From Cytophagales bacterium (GTDB lineage: Bacteria > Bacteroidota > Bacteroidia > Cytophagales > Thermoflexibacteraceae), in contig REAZ01000014.1 of NCBI GenBank assembly GCA_004294445.1, positions 45,231 through 109,230 on the forward strand: a DNA stretch of 64,000 nucleotides, written 5' to 3'. Positions within the stretch are counted from its first letter, which is position 1; every line of letters starts with the position of its first letter. Position numbers and translations under genes: made by a program. The notes beneath the pieces were generated by a model that ran no database searches, was not told the origin of the DNA, and saw only the letters and a list, made by a program, of their open reading frames with translations. Shown here piece after piece: positions 37,701 to 46,060 of this stretch.

Positions 37701-39375
37701 ATACTCAACTAATGCGGGTAGTAGCTGGACAGTGCTTGGTAGTGTAGGCGATGCGAATGGAACTAATTGGTACACAACTGCCAGCATTCCGGGCATAGAA
37801 GGTGCAGCAGGATGGGTGCAAAAATCTTCCCGCACCATCTTCAAACCTTCTTATAAAATAAGTGCAATAGGAGCACTCGCGGGGCAGGCTGATGTTCGTT
37901 TCCGATTCGTATTCGGGGCAAAGGCGAATGACTGGGACGGTGTACAGATTGATAACTTCAGCATTACGCAACCAGCGGGTGGTGCGCCTACGGTTACTAC
38001 TTACGCACCCGTAGTTGGTGCAAACCCTGTGCCTCGTAATACAAACTTGGTACTCACATTCAATAAAGGTGTACAAAAAGGCACTGGTAATATTACTATT
38101 AATCAATCAGTGGGAAATGCACAAGTAATAGATGTAACCTCAGGAAGTGTAGTAGTGGAAGGGAATATAGTTACTATCACTCCCCCTAATGTACTAAATA
38201 TAGGAGCTACAGCAGACGTGCTTGTGGATAACACAGCCTTTAGGGACTTGGCAACGCCAAACAATTTTGCAGGAATCACCGCTGGAAACTGGACTTTTAC
38301 CGTTTCTTCCGATGCCAATACGCCTCCAACGCTTAATGCCGTAGCCAATTCTGGGGCTTTGGCAGAAGATGCAAGTGAACAGACCGTTAATTTGACAGGT
38401 ATTACTTCTGGAGACGGCACATCACAAACAATGAACTTCACAAGTGCTACTTCGGATAACCAAGACCTTGTGCCTAATGCAAATATCTCTGTAACCTACA
38501 CCAATCCAGCAAATACAGCTGTTCTTAAATATACTCCAGCTAAAAATAAGAACGGAGTAGCCAAGATTACTGTCAAGTTTACTGATGAGGGTGGATTGGT
38601 CATAGAGCGCACGTTTACTGTAAATGTTACCAAAAGGAACGACCCTCCTACTTTTGCTATTCCTGCTTCGGCACCTCCAGTAGAGCAAGGTACAACTACA
38701 AGTCAGACTGTAGGCGGCTTTGCTACGGGCATCGATGACGGCGACCCAGAAGAAGAGCAAGAATTGAACTTTATTGTAAATGTTTCTATTGATGGACTGT
38801 TAGTAGGTGATGAAATAGATATCTTTGATGAGATAGACATAGACACCGAAACAGGTAATTTGATTTACACATTACTTCCAGAAGTAAAAGGTGAGATTAG
38901 CGTAAACGTTCAGCTTTTTGATGATGGCGAAGGACAAGACCCGTCAAGAGGCACAGAAGCAGGCGGTAGTGATAACTCAAGCAGTAAGCAGACTTTTAAG
39001 CTATCAGTAGTACCTACGGGAACGCTTAATCCAAATAATCCGAACAATCCAAATAACCCTAACAACCCTAATGACCCTAAAAAGCCAATTACGGTTTTAG
39101 GTTTAGATGATGAGGATAATAAGCATATTTCGCTCTATCCAAACCCAAGTAAAGGTGTCTTTTCACTCAAATATGAAGGATTACCTACTACCAAATTCCT
39201 AAGCATTACTATCATTAGTGTTACAGGGCAGGTAGTTTACCAAGGGCAAAGAGGAAACTTTACAGGAACTTACGAGGGAGAAATAGACCTTAGCGATGTA
39301 GCAAACGGTGTATATATTCTCAATATAGCAAGTGATAAAAAGCTATACAGAAAACGTTTAGTAGTTGCGAAGTAA
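34723..39375 (+). CDS. Giant BNR/sortilin-type repeat protein with type IX secretion signal
   Basis: A 1550-aa secreted or surface protein. A signal peptide (to about 28, LFGQ) is followed by a VPS10/BNR-type propeller region (about 130-800) with repeated 'FRTTDGGASW'-like Asp boxes. A PKD domain (about 815-890, with NPNVTFANAGTYTVTL) comes next. A jelly-roll module with FNVEYSTNAGSSWTVLG (about 900-1085), a Big_5-like module (GANPVPRNTNLVLTF) and a cadherin-like region follow. An Asn-Pro-Asn repeat linker precedes the C-terminal sorting domain (SLYPNPSKGVFSLKY ... KRLVVAK). It is probably exported by the type IX system and anchored outside. The role is unknown: adhesion or glycan contact is plausible. 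Confidence 0.9.
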   Translation: MKTNPYRFGQYVCCLFVLFLANTNLFGQKAPNQLEQMRQAYERSINEHKFNNRPNMTRAQWKSIPKATRPDLAWEQDFMMTRDPNLGYVPAGRRLAAAEKINAMFKNRAANPNGRTEAAIANVVWNERGPNNVGGSTRALMFDPNLNINNLANRKVWAGVAGGGLWYTQDITVPKPTWNKVDEFWDNLAISWITAAPNKNDFYAGTGEGFMGGSSILGAGIWKSSDAGATWARLQSTNTRDFNKVLTIAVIGTGQGTVLAGTETGMFRSTDGGATWTRTLNVSEDPYSTRSVTDIEVASNGHIYASLGIFSAGKVVKSTDNGLTWTLLPALPAQSPQRLQMAVSPTNPNLLYVAAQGSGTNTLLPNGGVFRTTDGGASWQTLATPINGDGEGKDGASQAWIHLTLAIDPTNDQHVILGGLDLFRTTNGGTNWTQISKWSNNGKLSELTCSIVHADHTNTLFFPANTPDVSNKVLFGNDGGVYYTDKLSVAATQDVIKERNNGYNVTQFYAGAINPTANSSNFLGGAQDNGTQLFRQAGIGSTVEATGGDGAYCFIDQDEPLIQITSYTNNNYYLSTDGINFPGITNNSDGSFINPADYDSRENILYSGRDANSIQRITNIGRPNARVVSPVQLAIGTKATHFSVSPYAAAGTSTVFIGTAGGRVFKVSNAHATPDLVDITGDMPQRGSISCIAIGASEDELLITLSNYGVKSIWISKNGGTNWISKDEEAHGIPDIPVRWALFNPKNRNQVLLATELGVWSTDNINDANPGWQPTNQGLANTRMSMLKYRASDGVILGVSYGRGLYTTNVFASPLADLEAQYMTWFANKPLNFFDRSINATSWVWNFGANGPANSTAQNPNVTFANAGTYTVTLTINGNANLTKSINVTILPEPTIPYTNNFDANGGGFISKILSGKGEWQWGRTTANKTNMKETALGGTGSSWITNLNADHNTNTLYTLETPPFSTVGLVGDIFLSFDYIALVGDGAGFNVEYSTNAGSSWTVLGSVGDANGTNWYTTASIPGIEGAAGWVQKSSRTIFKPSYKISAIGALAGQADVRFRFVFGAKANDWDGVQIDNFSITQPAGGAPTVTTYAPVVGANPVPRNTNLVLTFNKGVQKGTGNITINQSVGNAQVIDVTSGSVVVEGNIVTITPPNVLNIGATADVLVDNTAFRDLATPNNFAGITAGNWTFTVSSDANTPPTLNAVANSGALAEDASEQTVNLTGITSGDGTSQTMNFTSATSDNQDLVPNANISVTYTNPANTAVLKYTPAKNKNGVAKITVKFTDEGGLVIERTFTVNVTKRNDPPTFAIPASAPPVEQGTTTSQTVGGFATGIDDGDPEEEQELNFIVNVSIDGLLVGDEIDIFDEIDIDTETGNLIYTLLPEVKGEISVNVQLFDDGEGQDPSRGTEAGGSDNSSSKQTFKLSVVPTGTLNPNNPNNPNNPNNPNDPKKPITVLGLDDEDNKHISLYPNPSKGVFSLKYEGLPTTKFLSITIISVTGQVVYQGQRGNFTGTYEGEIDLSDVANGVYILNIASDKKLYRKRLVVAK

Positions 39376-39393
39376 ATATTTTTGCTTAATATA

Positions 39394-39433
39394 AAAAAAA
39401 ATCACCTCTACCAAAATAGAGGTGATTTTTTTT
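39394..39433. terminator. Bidirectional terminator between the secreted protein and TonB receptor genes
   Basis: AATCACCTCTA ending at 39410 pairs with TAGAGGTGATT starting at 39417 around a 6-base loop. The stem is flanked by A-runs on the left and T-runs on the right, so it works for both convergent genes. Confidence 0.92.
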
Positions 39434-39454
39434 ATATGGCAATACTTCCTACTC

Positions 39455-42400
39455 TTAGAAGTTTGCCGATAAACTCACGTAATAGTAACCGCCATTAAAG
39501 CCGAACTGAGTAGCATTACGGCTATAAACAAAGCGACCGAAAGAACTATTATCCAATGCCAAAGTATTCGTAGCAGTAAGTGCTTGTACTTTTTGCAACT
39601 TGTCAGGATAAGTATCCAATACGTTATTTGCCCCAATGACCATTTGTAAGAATTTTGTTACCTTATAGCTTATGCTCAAATCTGACACAACTTTGGCAGC
39701 AAAAGTTTCATCTAAACGTGTGTCGGCAGGATCGTAAGTCTGTACCTCTCCAAAACGAGTCATACGCAAGTTTGCACCAAATTTATTTACTTTATAGCTA
39801 AAGCCCAAAGTGAACTTATTACGAGGTTGAGCCAATTCTAACCTTGCTCTTTCTTGGCGATTGAAAATCTGATTGCCAAATTGGTCAGCAGGGAGCGTAG
39901 CAGAAACTTGTGGTGTTCCTTGTACTTCTGTCTTGTTGATGTTACCTGCTAAGGTGATACCAAGTGTTCCGTTGCCAATTTTTGGCGTAGCAGAAAGCAC
40001 TATATCAACGCCTTGTGTACGAGTATCTACTGCGTTGGTAAAGAAAGTAGCAGAGTTTACATCTCTCTGTCCTGCTGCATCTAAGATTTGACCTATTTGC
40101 AAGCCTGTACCCGAAGTACCTCTTACAAAAGAACTTGTGAGAATGATACGGTCTTTGATGTCTATTTGATACAAATCGACCGTCAAACTTACATTTCTTG
40201 CAATCTGCGAGGTAACGCCCACGCTGAGGTTAGTAGAACGTTCTGCTTTCAAGGCAGGAATACCAAAAGCACCTGCTACAGGTCCATCATTGCGGAAAGT
40301 CCCCTGCTGGCGAGGCTCAAGCTGACCAGCTACAGAAACGAAAACAGTAGAAATAGCACTAAAATAACGCTGATGAATAGAAGGAGCGCGGAAACCATTA
40401 GAGATAGCTGCCCTTACAGAAAACGCCTCTGCAAACTTATAGCGCGCACTTAGCTTGCCCGCGAAATTGCTACCGAAATCACTATAGTTCTCAAAGCGAC
40501 CTGCCATATTTACCAATAAATTCTTTGTCAAATCTGTTTCAATATCTACATAAGCACCAAAAACATTGCGGTTTTCATTTACAGCATTTGCAGGCTGAAA
40601 ACCGGGGAATACTTGCGCACCGCCCACTCTGCCCGAAGTAGGGGCATAGTTTCTCCAAGAAGCCTCTTCGCCCTCTTGTATTGAGTAATTGTCTATACGG
40701 AAATTCAGACCGCCTGCTACGTTAAAAGACTGCAAACCAATTTGTTTGCCGAAGTCTTTAGAAACGCTGAAGTCAGAAGTGTTCTGGTTAAAGCCCAACG
40801 TACCTGCATAAAAATTTGTTTGTGCGGCTGCTCCCTGAGCAAATTGCGAGGCATTGTTTGAGTTTTTCACATCAAATCGGAAAGAATTGCCACCAAATAC
40901 ATTTGATAAATCCCAACGCCAGCCGTTGCCAAACTCCCCGCTCACACCCATCAGCCATGACCTATCCAAGATAGTAGAGGCTATTTGCGGTAAGAAACCG
41001 TTAGGGTACAATTCAGAAATTACCTGCGTAGTTTGGAAAGGGTAGCGATAAAAGCCTGCTGCATTTCCTTCCCTGTAGTTGAGGATACCCGTAAAGTAGA
41101 AAGTAGTTTTTGCACCCAAAGGCAAATTACCGTTAATCATACCACCAAAGTTATTAACGGCAGAGTTACCAACAAGCATATTATTGGCAAGGTTAAAATT
41201 ATTTTGTGCTATTGATGCTTGGTCTTGGTTGTAGCGTGTTTGCCTCAAAGCGAGGTCAGCCACGTTGTCCCATCTTGTATAAACAGGACCTGTATAGTTA
41301 CCTGCTCTGTTCGTTGCTTCTCTGAAACGGAAATCCAAAGCGGCACTGATTATCCCTTTTTTGCCTACTTTTAAGCCATGATACAAGCCAAAAGTAAGGT
41401 TTCTACCATCACCCGCATACTGTTTACCCCAGTGAAGATTAGCAGAAGTACCAGCCTCTTTTTTCATTACAATATTAATCACTCCAGAAATAGCATCAGA
41501 GCCATATTGCGAAGCCGCACCATCACGCAACACTTCTATTCTTTCAATCGCTGCCGTAGGGATAGTATTTAAGTCAGTACCTACAGAGCCACGACCAACC
41601 GTACCATTTACGTTTATAAGTGCTTGATTATGTCTGCGTTTGCCATTTACCAATGTCAAAACTTGGTCAGGGCCTAAGCCACGAATCGTAGCAGGGTCAA
41701 TGTGGTCAGTACCATCAGCCACTGTTTGGCGAGCAGAGTTAAAAGAAGGTGCTACCAAATTTATCATTTGTGTAGGTTCTACTTGCCCAGTAGATTGCAA
41801 GTCTTTAGCAGAGATAATATCCACAGGTACAGGAGTTTCTATGTTAGTACGCACTGCGGTAGAGCGAGAGCCGATAACCACTACATCTGCCAAACTTGTA
41901 ACGCTTTCTTCCAAAGTAACATCTACTGTCATTGGCTCGCTACCTACTGTAACTTCCTGAATTTTAGTTTCATAGCCAATAAAAGAGAAACGCATTTTGT
42001 AAGTACCTGCATTAAATTGCATATTGTACATACCCTGTGCATCCGTAATAGTACCTTGTTGCGTTTCAGCCACAGAAATAGAAACGCCGGGGATGCCTGC
42101 CCCAGATTCATCGCTTACTTTCCCGCTTACTTTTACTGCTGCGAATCTTCTTTTTTCCTTTTTAGTTTCTTTGATTTCTTCTTTGATAGTTGTGAGTTGC
42201 AAATTATCAAATTGCTGCTGATTAGAAGCTAAGAAAAGCACTTTTTCGTCTAAAGTTTGCACGTTTACTTTCTTACTTTTCTTGTCTGTTTTGGGGCTTA
42301 CGATTAAGTAAGTTCCTTTTTTGACTTTCTTGAAACGTAAGTTTGCTTGGGTGAGCAGCGAAGTGAGATTTTCCTCAATACTTGCTTTCTGGTCAAACAA

Positions 42401-42640
42401 CTGATTACTCACCATTTGCCCTTCAAGGAGTCCTTCCTCAAAAAGTAGATTTACTTGATAATGAGACTTTACCTCCAGCAAAATATCTCTTAATTGAGCC
42501 GTTTGCTTAGGCTTTATTTGCTCTTTCGTCCCTACTTGCCGAAGCGAGGCGAAGGTTTGGGCAAAGGCAGTATGCGCACAGAAGTACAGCATTGCTGCTA
42601 AGGTTGCCGTTTTCAAATAATAGTAAAACTGTTTTTTCAT
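39455..42640 (-). CDS. TonB-dependent outer-membrane receptor with STN signalling domain
   Basis: A 1061-aa receptor. After a signal peptide ending AHTAFAQ (about residue 28), an STN domain (about 45-115) is followed by a carboxypeptidase-regulatory-like domain (KVSGKVSDESGAGIPGVSI, about 168-250). A plug domain with GLGPDQVLTLVNGKR follows, then a 22-strand barrel ending in YYVSLSANF. The STN domain passes ligand occupancy to FecR and the ECF sigma factor, both encoded just upstream. No SusD gene follows, so the ligand may be an iron complex or other small molecule rather than a glycan. Confidence 0.93.
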   Translation of the reverse strand: MKKQFYYYLKTATLAAMLYFCAHTAFAQTFASLRQVGTKEQIKPKQTAQLRDILLEVKSHYQVNLLFEEGLLEGQMVSNQLFDQKASIEENLTSLLTQANLRFKKVKKGTYLIVSPKTDKKSKKVNVQTLDEKVLFLASNQQQFDNLQLTTIKEEIKETKKEKRRFAAVKVSGKVSDESGAGIPGVSISVAETQQGTITDAQGMYNMQFNAGTYKMRFSFIGYETKIQEVTVGSEPMTVDVTLEESVTSLADVVVIGSRSTAVRTNIETPVPVDIISAKDLQSTGQVEPTQMINLVAPSFNSARQTVADGTDHIDPATIRGLGPDQVLTLVNGKRRHNQALINVNGTVGRGSVGTDLNTIPTAAIERIEVLRDGAASQYGSDAISGVINIVMKKEAGTSANLHWGKQYAGDGRNLTFGLYHGLKVGKKGIISAALDFRFREATNRAGNYTGPVYTRWDNVADLALRQTRYNQDQASIAQNNFNLANNMLVGNSAVNNFGGMINGNLPLGAKTTFYFTGILNYREGNAAGFYRYPFQTTQVISELYPNGFLPQIASTILDRSWLMGVSGEFGNGWRWDLSNVFGGNSFRFDVKNSNNASQFAQGAAAQTNFYAGTLGFNQNTSDFSVSKDFGKQIGLQSFNVAGGLNFRIDNYSIQEGEEASWRNYAPTSGRVGGAQVFPGFQPANAVNENRNVFGAYVDIETDLTKNLLVNMAGRFENYSDFGSNFAGKLSARYKFAEAFSVRAAISNGFRAPSIHQRYFSAISTVFVSVAGQLEPRQQGTFRNDGPVAGAFGIPALKAERSTNLSVGVTSQIARNVSLTVDLYQIDIKDRIILTSSFVRGTSGTGLQIGQILDAAGQRDVNSATFFTNAVDTRTQGVDIVLSATPKIGNGTLGITLAGNINKTEVQGTPQVSATLPADQFGNQIFNRQERARLELAQPRNKFTLGFSYKVNKFGANLRMTRFGEVQTYDPADTRLDETFAAKVVSDLSISYKVTKFLQMVIGANNVLDTYPDKLQKVQALTATNTLALDNSSFGRFVYSRNATQFGFNGGYYYVSLSANF

Positions 42641-42698
42641 AAAATTAAAAAAAAATTAAGGATTAGAAAAATGTGAATTTATAGATTGATATACTTTT

Positions 42699-43703
42699 TT
42701 AGTCATTTTCATAGATAGAAATTTCTCCATTTTGCTTGATAATCTGTACGTTAAGCATCTCTTCTAAGGCATTCAAAAGTTCCTCTACATTTTGTGCTTG
42801 GTAAGTACCAGTGATTTCTCTTTGTGCCAAGGTTGTATCAGCGATTTGTACTCTTACCCCAAAGTTTTCCTCTATTTTGTAGGCGATTTCTTGGAGAGAA
42901 GTATGGTCAAAGATAAACTGATGCTCCTGCCATGCTTTGGCAACTGCTATGTTTTTTTCTGCCTGCAATTTCAAATTTCCTTTTTTATCCATCGTAACTA
43001 CCTCTCCTGCTTTCATTTGCAGCACTTTCTCTTGCTTATCTTTGATAGAATGTAGCTGCACTTTTCCCTTATGTAAGGCTACTTTTGTACCTCTTTTGCG
43101 GGCATAAACCAAAAATTCAGTCCCCAATACCTCTACTACCAACGCATCGGGCGTTTTCACCAGAAAGTTCTGATTATCAATTGTATGCTTTACGGCAAAC
43201 TCTGCCTCTCCTTGCAAAAACACTTCTCTTGTGCTTTTCCCAAAACCAAAGCGAGGTACTTTCAAACTCGAATTAGCGTTCAAGATGACGGTACTTCCAT
43301 CAGATAAAGTGATGTTTTTGACCTCCCCAAAGGAAGTTGTATGCTCTTCAAATTGAATTTTATCTTGGAAAAACCAAAGCCCAAGCCCCGCAAAAAGTAC
43401 AACAGAAGCCGCAAACCTAAACCAAAAAGCATTGATAAAACTCCTTTTTGAACTGATTTGTTTTTCCACAGTCGGTTTGCTTTCCTCTGTAATTAATGCT
43501 GTTTTTGAAAGAAAACCCTGATACGCCTTTTCGATATCGGGCAGAAATTGGGGAGTTTCTCTTTCCCATTCTTCCAACCACTTGAAGTACAATTCCGTAT
43601 TTTCAGATTTTGCGAGCCATTCCTCCACCATTTTTTGCTGCATCGGTGTTGCTTTTCCCTCAAAGCTGCTGAAAACTATATTTTTCGCTATTTCAAATTC
43701 CAT
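42699..43703 (-). CDS. FecR-family anti-sigma / sigma regulator
   Basis: A protein of about 334 aa. It has a cytosolic N-terminal part, one transmembrane segment (about 115-132, FAASVVLFAGLGLWFF) and a periplasmic FecR domain with HTTSFGEVKNITLSDGSTV and FLQGEAEFAV. A DUF4974-type C-terminus has FGVRVQIADTTLAQREITG. It relays the receptor signal to the sigma factor. The ATG at 43703 is preferred over a frame opening at 43748, because the family starts with MEFEIAK-like residues. It sits between the sigma gene and the receptor gene on the same strand. Confidence 0.92.
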   Translation of the reverse strand: MEFEIAKNIVFSSFEGKATPMQQKMVEEWLAKSENTELYFKWLEEWERETPQFLPDIEKAYQGFLSKTALITEESKPTVEKQISSKRSFINAFWFRFAASVVLFAGLGLWFFQDKIQFEEHTTSFGEVKNITLSDGSTVILNANSSLKVPRFGFGKSTREVFLQGEAEFAVKHTIDNQNFLVKTPDALVVEVLGTEFLVYARKRGTKVALHKGKVQLHSIKDKQEKVLQMKAGEVVTMDKKGNLKLQAEKNIAVAKAWQEHQFIFDHTSLQEIAYKIEENFGVRVQIADTTLAQREITGTYQAQNVEELLNALEEMLNVQIIKQNGEISIYEND

Positions 43704-43750
43704 TTTACGTCTGTTGTTTATTGTTCGTTGTTTAAAATACTTTCTCAAAT

Positions 43751-43775
43751 GGTCTGCACCGAAGGTCTGACCGAA
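43751..43775. repeat. Short GGTCTG/ACCGAA repeat, related to the hairpin at 15.6 kb
   Basis: GGTCTGCACCGAAGGTCTG at 43751-43769, followed by ACCGAA, has the same two alternating 12-13 bp units as the hairpin at 15643-15690. It lacks the inverted arm. It lies in the short gap between the ECF sigma stop and the FecR start. Confidence 0.7.
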
Positions 43776-43781
43776 AATAAG

Positions 43782-44459
43782 CTAAAAAAACCACATATTT
43801 GAGGTCATAAACAAGAAGATAGAAATAAACCCATCTTGTAAAGTTTTTCTCAAAATACTCAAAGCCTTGGTAATATGCCCTTCCACTGTTTTTACCGAAA
43901 TTTGTAGTTCTTCGGCAATTATTGGATTCTTTTTGCCCTCAAAGCGGCTCATCATAAATACTTTTTGACTTTGCGGAGAAATGGCTCGAATTACTTCTTC
44001 CATCTTTAGGTAAAGCTCATTATATTGCAAAATTTGCTGCGGATTTGGCAAAGTCGTTGCCGCTTTTACTTGCTCAATATCAGTATTTTGTAGCCTTCCA
44101 AACTCCGACTGCAAGTAGGCATAAGCCTGATGGCGCACCGAAGTAAAAAGATAGGCACGATACGAAGTTTGGATTTGGAGATAGGTTTTTTTCTGCCAAA
44201 ATGTGCAAAAAATTTCACTTACTATATCTTCAGCCAACTCTTTGGAGTACAGAAATCGAACCGCATGACTGCACAAAGGGCGATAGTATCGCTTAAAAAG
44301 CAACTCGTACCCTTTCTCAGCATTTGCCTCGATGACTTTGCGAATAAAAACCTCATCATCAGCGATATAGACCGTTTTTGCTTCTCCCTCCTGCGTTATT
44401 TGCAACTCTACGGGCTTTTCTTTCTCCGAAAACTTGGCAAACAGTAAGCGTGATTTCAT
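43782..44459 (-). CDS. ECF-type RNA polymerase sigma-70 factor
   Basis: A 225-aa sigma factor. Region 2 is at about 45-115 (YELLFKRYYRPLCSHAVRFL, then ELAEDIVSEIF). Region 4 is at about 160-210 (ISPQSQKVFMMSRFEG, then IIAEELQISVKTVEGHI). It is longer than the usual 190 aa, with an extra N-terminus of about 35 residues and a hydrophobic C-terminal end. It heads the sigma - FecR - receptor order of a cell-surface signalling system and should direct transcription of the receptor. Confidence 0.93.
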   Translation of the reverse strand: MKSRLLFAKFSEKEKPVELQITQEGEAKTVYIADDEVFIRKVIEANAEKGYELLFKRYYRPLCSHAVRFLYSKELAEDIVSEIFCTFWQKKTYLQIQTSYRAYLFTSVRHQAYAYLQSEFGRLQNTDIEQVKAATTLPNPQQILQYNELYLKMEEVIRAISPQSQKVFMMSRFEGKKNPIIAEELQISVKTVEGHITKALSILRKTLQDGFISIFLFMTSNMWFF

Positions 44460-44569
44460 AACTATTCTTGGTTCGTTCGTGTGTATCTATTTAGGTGCGT
44501 TATTGGGGAGATGAAAAAAAAGTATTTTACCCTTGCTCTGTAGGAGAAAATATTTTTTGTGGGAAGTTT

Positions 44570-45124
44570 TTACCAGCCAAAATAACCCTTCGGCTCTATA
44601 CCTTTCAGGCGCAGATAAACAATGCACTGCCCCCGATGATGGATAATATGGTTTTCCATAGCATAAAAAAGTCGCCAAATTGGGATTTCCCCACCAAAAT
44701 CTGTTTTTTCTTCAAATTTTTCTAAAGGAATTGCTTGGATTGCTTGCTGGACGAAGGCATACATTTTTTTTACTTCTACTGTAGTTTCAGCCTTGTTCAA
44801 ATCCACTTTTGGCTTCGCTTTTTCATACGGATTTGGCAGTTTGAGCCTTCCACAGAGTTGCATAAAGGTAAAAACAGCACAATGTCGCCACTGCTCGGCA
44901 TACGTCATCGCCTCAGAAGTATATTCAAAACCAAATAGTTCGTCAGGCATTTGCTCAATAATTTCTAAGCTGTATTTTTCCGATTTAGTCCATGCATCTG
45001 CTAATTCTTTACGAATTTGTGCCTGTTCATTGTCTTTTTTCTCTTTACCAAAGATGGAAAAACTCCCAAAAACTCCCAAACCAGAGAGTAAGGATTTCTT
45101 TAAAAATACTCGTTTACTATTCAT
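44570..45124 (-). CDS. Exported DinB-like protein with Tat-like signal
   Basis: A DinB superfamily protein of about 184 aa. The N-terminus reads SKRVFLKKSLLSGLGVFG, a twin-arginine-like signal with KR in place of RR. The body is four helices with His in EQWRHCAVFTF (about 88) and the pair in ENHIIHHRGQCIVYL (about 160), the typical three-His metal site. The ATG at 45124 keeps the signal N-terminal. An ATG at 45151 overlaps the upstream stop (TAATG) and is the alternative. Last gene of the copper/redox run. Confidence 0.8.
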   Translation of the reverse strand: MNSKRVFLKKSLLSGLGVFGSFSIFGKEKKDNEQAQIRKELADAWTKSEKYSLEIIEQMPDELFGFEYTSEAMTYAEQWRHCAVFTFMQLCGRLKLPNPYEKAKPKVDLNKAETTVEVKKMYAFVQQAIQAIPLEKFEEKTDFGGEIPIWRLFYAMENHIIHHRGQCIVYLRLKGIEPKGYFGW

Positions 45125-45150
45125 TGTCATAAAAAATAGAGTTGAAGTCA

Positions 45151-46056
45151 TTAAAATAAAAAAGTGAGATGTAACAATACTCGATTTTGCGATTTAATCT
45201 GCCCATTTGCCAAATTTTGTGCGATAGGTTGCTGAAAATTTATGCCCATAGAAATACTTTTGAAAAAAACTTCCATGCCTAAAGTAGCTGCTAAGAGATT
45301 ACCTCCCGTATTTTCTACTAAATAGTTGTTTTTGAGGTCAGTAGCAGAGTTTTCAAAGTAAAGCCCTGCGTTTGGCATAAAACCCACACTTCCTATTCTT
45401 TTGACGTAAAAGCCCTGCAAATTTCCACTCAAACGATTGCCAAAACGATAATTTTCTGCGTTTTGTGTATTGATTTTGTAGGTCAAATCTGTATTTACGC
45501 CAAATTTTCTGTAGCGTAAAGTATAATTTGCAGTAAGCATAAAATCATTGCTTCCTGTGCCTAACTGAAAATTGGGATTTGCCACCTGAGCCATATTGCT
45601 CTCATCATATTCATGTTTGCCCGTTGCTAACTTCATGCCTCCCCCAATCCAAAAACTATGTTTGAAAACCGTAGTGTCGTATAAAGTATTGAATACATTA
45701 TAGTTAGCAGTAATGACTGCATCACCCAAGCCATTCAGATTTTTAGTACCCCCTTTTTCTTTCTGCGAGTTGAACTGATAAGGCAAAAAAGCCAGCATTT
45801 GTACCTTGCGATGCGGGTAAAATCTGCCCCAAATTTCTGTAGTTCGAAAGACTTCTTGGGTAGCAAATAGTCCACCGTACCCAAGCCCCAAATGCGAGTC
45901 AAAAGCTGAATAACGGTAGCGCATTCCTACAAAATTTTTATGAAACTGCGGCATCAATCCAAAGTAATAACTTCCTGACCCACAGCCACATATATCACAG
46001 GCTGTTACATCTATTTTTGTAAAAACAATTAAAAATAAAACAAGATATTTTTTCAT
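45151..46056 (-). CDS. Outer-membrane beta-barrel protein with CDICGCG motif
   Basis: A 301-aa outer-membrane protein. A signal peptide of about 18 residues is followed at once by ACDICGCGSGSYYFG, a Cys cluster seen in a Bacteroidota family annotated as transporter or hypothetical near cytochrome c peroxidases and MbnP proteins. The rest alternates aromatic and polar residues and ends in LLHLTFLF, consistent with a barrel. Metal contact by the Cys cluster is inferred. It starts 4 bases after the peroxidase stop in the same direction. Confidence 0.78.
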   Translation of the reverse strand: MKKYLVLFLIVFTKIDVTACDICGCGSGSYYFGLMPQFHKNFVGMRYRYSAFDSHLGLGYGGLFATQEVFRTTEIWGRFYPHRKVQMLAFLPYQFNSQKEKGGTKNLNGLGDAVITANYNVFNTLYDTTVFKHSFWIGGGMKLATGKHEYDESNMAQVANPNFQLGTGSNDFMLTANYTLRYRKFGVNTDLTYKINTQNAENYRFGNRLSGNLQGFYVKRIGSVGFMPNAGLYFENSATDLKNNYLVENTGGNLLAATLGMEVFFKSISMGINFQQPIAQNLANGQIKSQNRVLLHLTFLF

Positions 46057-46060
46057 AATT

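Noticed and set aside
39029..39085. Tandem repeats suggesting CRISPR or microsatellite
   Set aside because: They encode the Asn-Pro-Asn linker of the type IX cargo protein and have no spacers.
41702..42232. Long antisense frame within the STN-TonB receptor gene
   Set aside because: It is opposite a clear receptor gene, lacks known motifs and follows from codon bias of the real strand.
39455..42640. SusC of a SusC/D polysaccharide locus
   Set aside because: No SusD or glycoside hydrolase gene is adjacent; the context is ECF/FecR signalling.
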